A stretch of 64,000 bases of DNA, from NCBI GenBank assembly GCA_964383495.1, contig CAYLHG010000004.1, positions 1 through 64,000 of the forward strand, in the 5' to 3' direction. This stretch comes from CAWKDC01 sp964383495. Its GTDB lineage: Bacteria; Pseudomonadota; Gammaproteobacteria; JABCZS01. Shown piece by piece: positions 61,873-64,000 of this stretch (its first letter is position 1; every line of letters begins with the position of its first letter). The position numbers and the translations under genes are program-made. The notes beneath the pieces are model-generated. The model was not told the DNA's origin, searched no databases, and saw nothing but the letters and a program-made list of their open reading frames with translations.

Positions 61873-63914
61873 TTGTTAAGCTCCTCCCATCCAAGATCGG
61901 GAGCAAAACGCTCACCATAAATTTTGGCATATTCTTTTAGCTCTTTCTGCACACGCTCAAAAGAAATACCCTCTGCATAATGAATGGGACCGCCGCGAAA
62001 TGGCGCAAAACCCGTTGCAAAAATAATGCCAGCATCTACTTCATCAGCACTGGCTGCAATGTTTTCGCGCAAACAAGCCATTGCTTCATTTAAAAACCTT
62101 AAAATTAAACGTGATTCAATCACATTTTCCGGTATTGGGCTGATCTGTTGAGAAAGGTGAGATTTTACGGCCTTACCAGCTTGCCACTTATAAAAACCAT
62201 TACCTGATTTTTTACCCAAATTTCCAGACTTCACTTTTTCCACTAACGCCTCTGGAATTTTTACTTCCATTTTTTCTTTTAAATGATCAGCAACAGATAA
62301 ACAAATATCCAAACCGACTACGTCAGCAAGCTCTATCGGGCCCATTGGCATACCAAACTTCACCGCGGCACGATCAATCAGCACAGGAGAAACACCTTCA
62401 TCATACAAAGCAACAGCCTCTAATAAATAAGGTGTTAAGCAGCGGTTCACCAAGAAACCTGGCGATGATTTTACCGAAAGCGGTAATTTTTTAAGCTGCA
62501 AAACAAAAGCCAAAGCATTTCTCATTACATCAACATCTGTTTTTTCCCCATGCACTACTTCTACCAATTGCATTTTGGATACAGGATTAAAGAAATGGAT
62601 GCCCACCAACCTACCAGGGTTTTTCATTTCCTGATTAATTTCATCCAGCGGGATACTGGAAGTATTGGTTGCTAAAATAGCAGTTGATTTTGCACGAGCT
62701 TCTGCATCTTTAAATATATTTTGTTTTACTTCCAGATCTTCAAATACTGCTTCAATAATCACATCTGCAAATGCTATACCCTCTCCTTTTACATCCGGAA
62801 TTAATAAATCTCGATAATCCATGATCTTAAAAGGCTCTTTGATCCGTTTTTTCAAATCATCATTAAACTTTTTAAGCACTTGCGCAATGCGCGACATGGC
62901 AGTGTCTTGCAATGTGACACGCAACCCTTGCATAGCACACCACATGGCAATATCGCCGCCCATTGTGCCAGCACCTATTACATGCACATGCTGTGCTTTA
63001 TATTTGGATTTTTTTGCCATATCCTTTAATTGCTCTTGCAAAAAGAAAATGCGAACTAAATTTTGAGTAGTATTATTTGTTGCAAGTTTTTCAAGTGCGT
63101 TGATTTCTGCTTGAAAACCTTCATCTGCCGCAACCCCATACTCCTCCCAGTTATCTATGATCGCAAAAGGCGATGGGTAATGTGCTTGGGAAGCACGTTT
63201 TTCAACCTGTTTTCTTAATAGTTTTGCCAATAAAGCACGAGCTGGTTTAAATCGGAAGATATCGTTATACCACGGAGCACGGCGCTTAGGCGGCTTATTT
63301 AAAATAATACTTATAGCTGCTAGTTTCATTACTCGCTCTGGCAAACATTCGTCCACAATACCCGCAGCTTTAGCTGCTTTGGCGCGTAATGTTTTCCCTG
63401 TTAACATCATTTCTAATGCGGTATGAACAGGCGCAATACGTGGTAAACGAACTGTGCCGCCCCATCCTGGCAAAATACCTAACATGACTTCAGGTAAACC
63501 CATTTTTGTATCAGGACTATCTTCTGCAATACGATAATCGCAAGATAACGATAACTCTAAGCCGCCACCCAAACAAAATCCATTGATATACGCTAATGTA
63601 GGGCAAGGTAATTTTTCAATCGCCTCACAAATACCTTGACCTTTATTCAAGAATTTAACAACAGCTTCTGGCGTTGTGAGTTTTTGAATTTCACGCACAT
63701 CTGCACCAGCAATAAATCCTGATTTTTTCGCTGACGCAATAATCACTCCTTTCGGAGGATGTGCCGCACATGTTGCAATAGCATCTGCTAATTCATCTAA
63801 CGCTTCATTATTGAGGGTGTTTGCATTCTCCCCTTTTTTATCAAAATAAAGCCATGCAATACCATTTTCGTCTGTCTTAAATATCCAATGTTCATATGGT
63901 TTCACTGTATTCAT
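61869..63914 (-). CDS. Enoyl-CoA hydratase/3-hydroxyacyl-CoA dehydrogenase, FadB/FadJ-like order
   Basis: 681 residues with the hydratase first: SGFIAGADVREIQKL (about 70), NGFCLGGGLELSLSCDYRIA, LPEVMLGILPGWGG. The dehydrogenase follows: VIGAGTMGGDIAMWCAMQG (about 318-336), HFFNPVSKMQLVEVV, and a C-terminal helical domain. It catalyses two successive beta-oxidation steps. It starts two bases after the stop of the upstream thiolase and ends in an ATGA overlap with the next gene. The gene is FadJ-like in length. Confidence 0.93.
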   Translation of the reverse strand: MNTVKPYEHWIFKTDENGIAWLYFDKKGENANTLNNEALDELADAIATCAAHPPKGVIIASAKKSGFIAGADVREIQKLTTPEAVVKFLNKGQGICEAIEKLPCPTLAYINGFCLGGGLELSLSCDYRIAEDSPDTKMGLPEVMLGILPGWGGTVRLPRIAPVHTALEMMLTGKTLRAKAAKAAGIVDECLPERVMKLAAISIILNKPPKRRAPWYNDIFRFKPARALLAKLLRKQVEKRASQAHYPSPFAIIDNWEEYGVAADEGFQAEINALEKLATNNTTQNLVRIFFLQEQLKDMAKKSKYKAQHVHVIGAGTMGGDIAMWCAMQGLRVTLQDTAMSRIAQVLKKFNDDLKKRIKEPFKIMDYRDLLIPDVKGEGIAFADVIIEAVFEDLEVKQNIFKDAEARAKSTAILATNTSSIPLDEINQEMKNPGRLVGIHFFNPVSKMQLVEVVHGEKTDVDVMRNALAFVLQLKKLPLSVKSSPGFLVNRCLTPYLLEAVALYDEGVSPVLIDRAAVKFGMPMGPIELADVVGLDICLSVADHLKEKMEVKIPEALVEKVKSGNLGKKSGNGFYKWQAGKAVKSHLSQQISPIPENVIESRLILRFLNEAMACLRENIAASADEVDAGIIFATGFAPFRGGPIHYAEGISFERVQKELKEYAKIYGERFAPDLGWEELNK

Positions 63915-63916
63915 CT

Positions 63917-64000
63917 TTAAACCCCATCAACTGATTCAATAAGCATCGCACCACCTTGGCCTCCCCCAATACATAAACTAGCAACTCCTCGTTTAGTACC
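63917..64000 (-). CDS. Thiolase, C-terminal fragment at the window edge
   Basis: The minus strand from the right edge is open for 27 codons to TAA (63917-63919), ending RGVASLCIGGGQGGAMLIES. This is the typical thiolase C-terminus, with the second active-site Cys in LCIGGGQG. The rest lies outside the window. It is the preceding gene of the beta-oxidation operon, two bases from the hydratase-dehydrogenase. Confidence 0.88.
   Translation of the reverse strand, partial: GTKRGVASLCIGGGQGGAMLIESVDGV

Overview
The window looks like a draft chromosome segment from a low-GC gammaproteobacterium, most likely a host-associated member of the Legionellales (Legionella/Coxiella/Berkiella/Aquicella-like). 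This is inferred from gene content and not from a marker-gene tree. Housekeeping genes have typical gammaproteobacterial form and neighbourhoods: comEC-exbB-exbD, lolC-lolD, msbA near lpxK, rluC divergent from rne, trhO, ddl, apt, fabV and a fatty-acid oxidation operon. Scattered among them are proteins of eukaryote-like or toxin type, as in intracellular gammaproteobacteria that secrete effectors. One 100-N scaffold gap (47049-47148) shows the assembly is a draft. I found no rRNA, tRNA, CRISPR array or intact insertion sequence.

Region 1 (1-22 kb) is the accessory part. It opens with the start of a gene (minus strand, running off the window) whose product carries the hallmarks of a ribosome-inactivating protein (ricin/Shiga-toxin A-chain N-glycosidase). 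Next come a GNAT-GrpB fusion and an ABC-F protein. A 4.9-kb minus-strand locus follows: the first half of a pertussis/cholera-type ADP-ribosyltransferase, three in-frame stops within 24 bases, the second half of that catalytic domain, and then a 1453-residue body. Beyond it lie a hairpin-type repeat element, a broken second copy of part of the GrpB gene, a PIF1-like helicase, arfB, a leucine-rich-repeat protein, an outer-membrane barrel gene with the scar of a lost tandem copy, several orphan genes, an AlkD-like gene, and a protein joining an RNase III catalytic domain to ankyrin repeats.

Region 2 (22-46 kb) is mixed. It has a NitT/TauT-type ABC importer lacking a binding protein, fabV, a class C beta-lactamase-like enzyme, a stand-alone Hpt protein, an FMN reductase, ddl, a CorA-type channel, apt, a rhomboid protease, a cyclic-nucleotide-regulated patatin, dps-exbD-exbB-comEC, a PagL-like lipid A deacylase and the lolCD lipoprotein-export genes. 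Several membrane or coiled-coil orphans of possible effector type are interspersed (28442, 31109, 34658).

Region 3 (46-64 kb) is mainly core. It holds trhO, a secreted Gly/Asn/Thr/Ser repeat protein broken by the scaffold gap, sppA, rluC and rne. Then come a small secreted orphan, a stray copy of the rne 3' end, an F-box-like protein, lpxK and msbA. A tightly coupled beta-oxidation operon follows (thiolase, hydratase-dehydrogenase, dehydrogenase-hydratase, thiolase), whose first gene runs off the right edge.

Most noteworthy are the RIP-like toxin, the interrupted ADP-ribosyltransferase giant, the RNase III-ankyrin fusion and the F-box and LRR proteins. Together they suggest an arsenal aimed at a eukaryotic host's translation, signalling and protein turnover.
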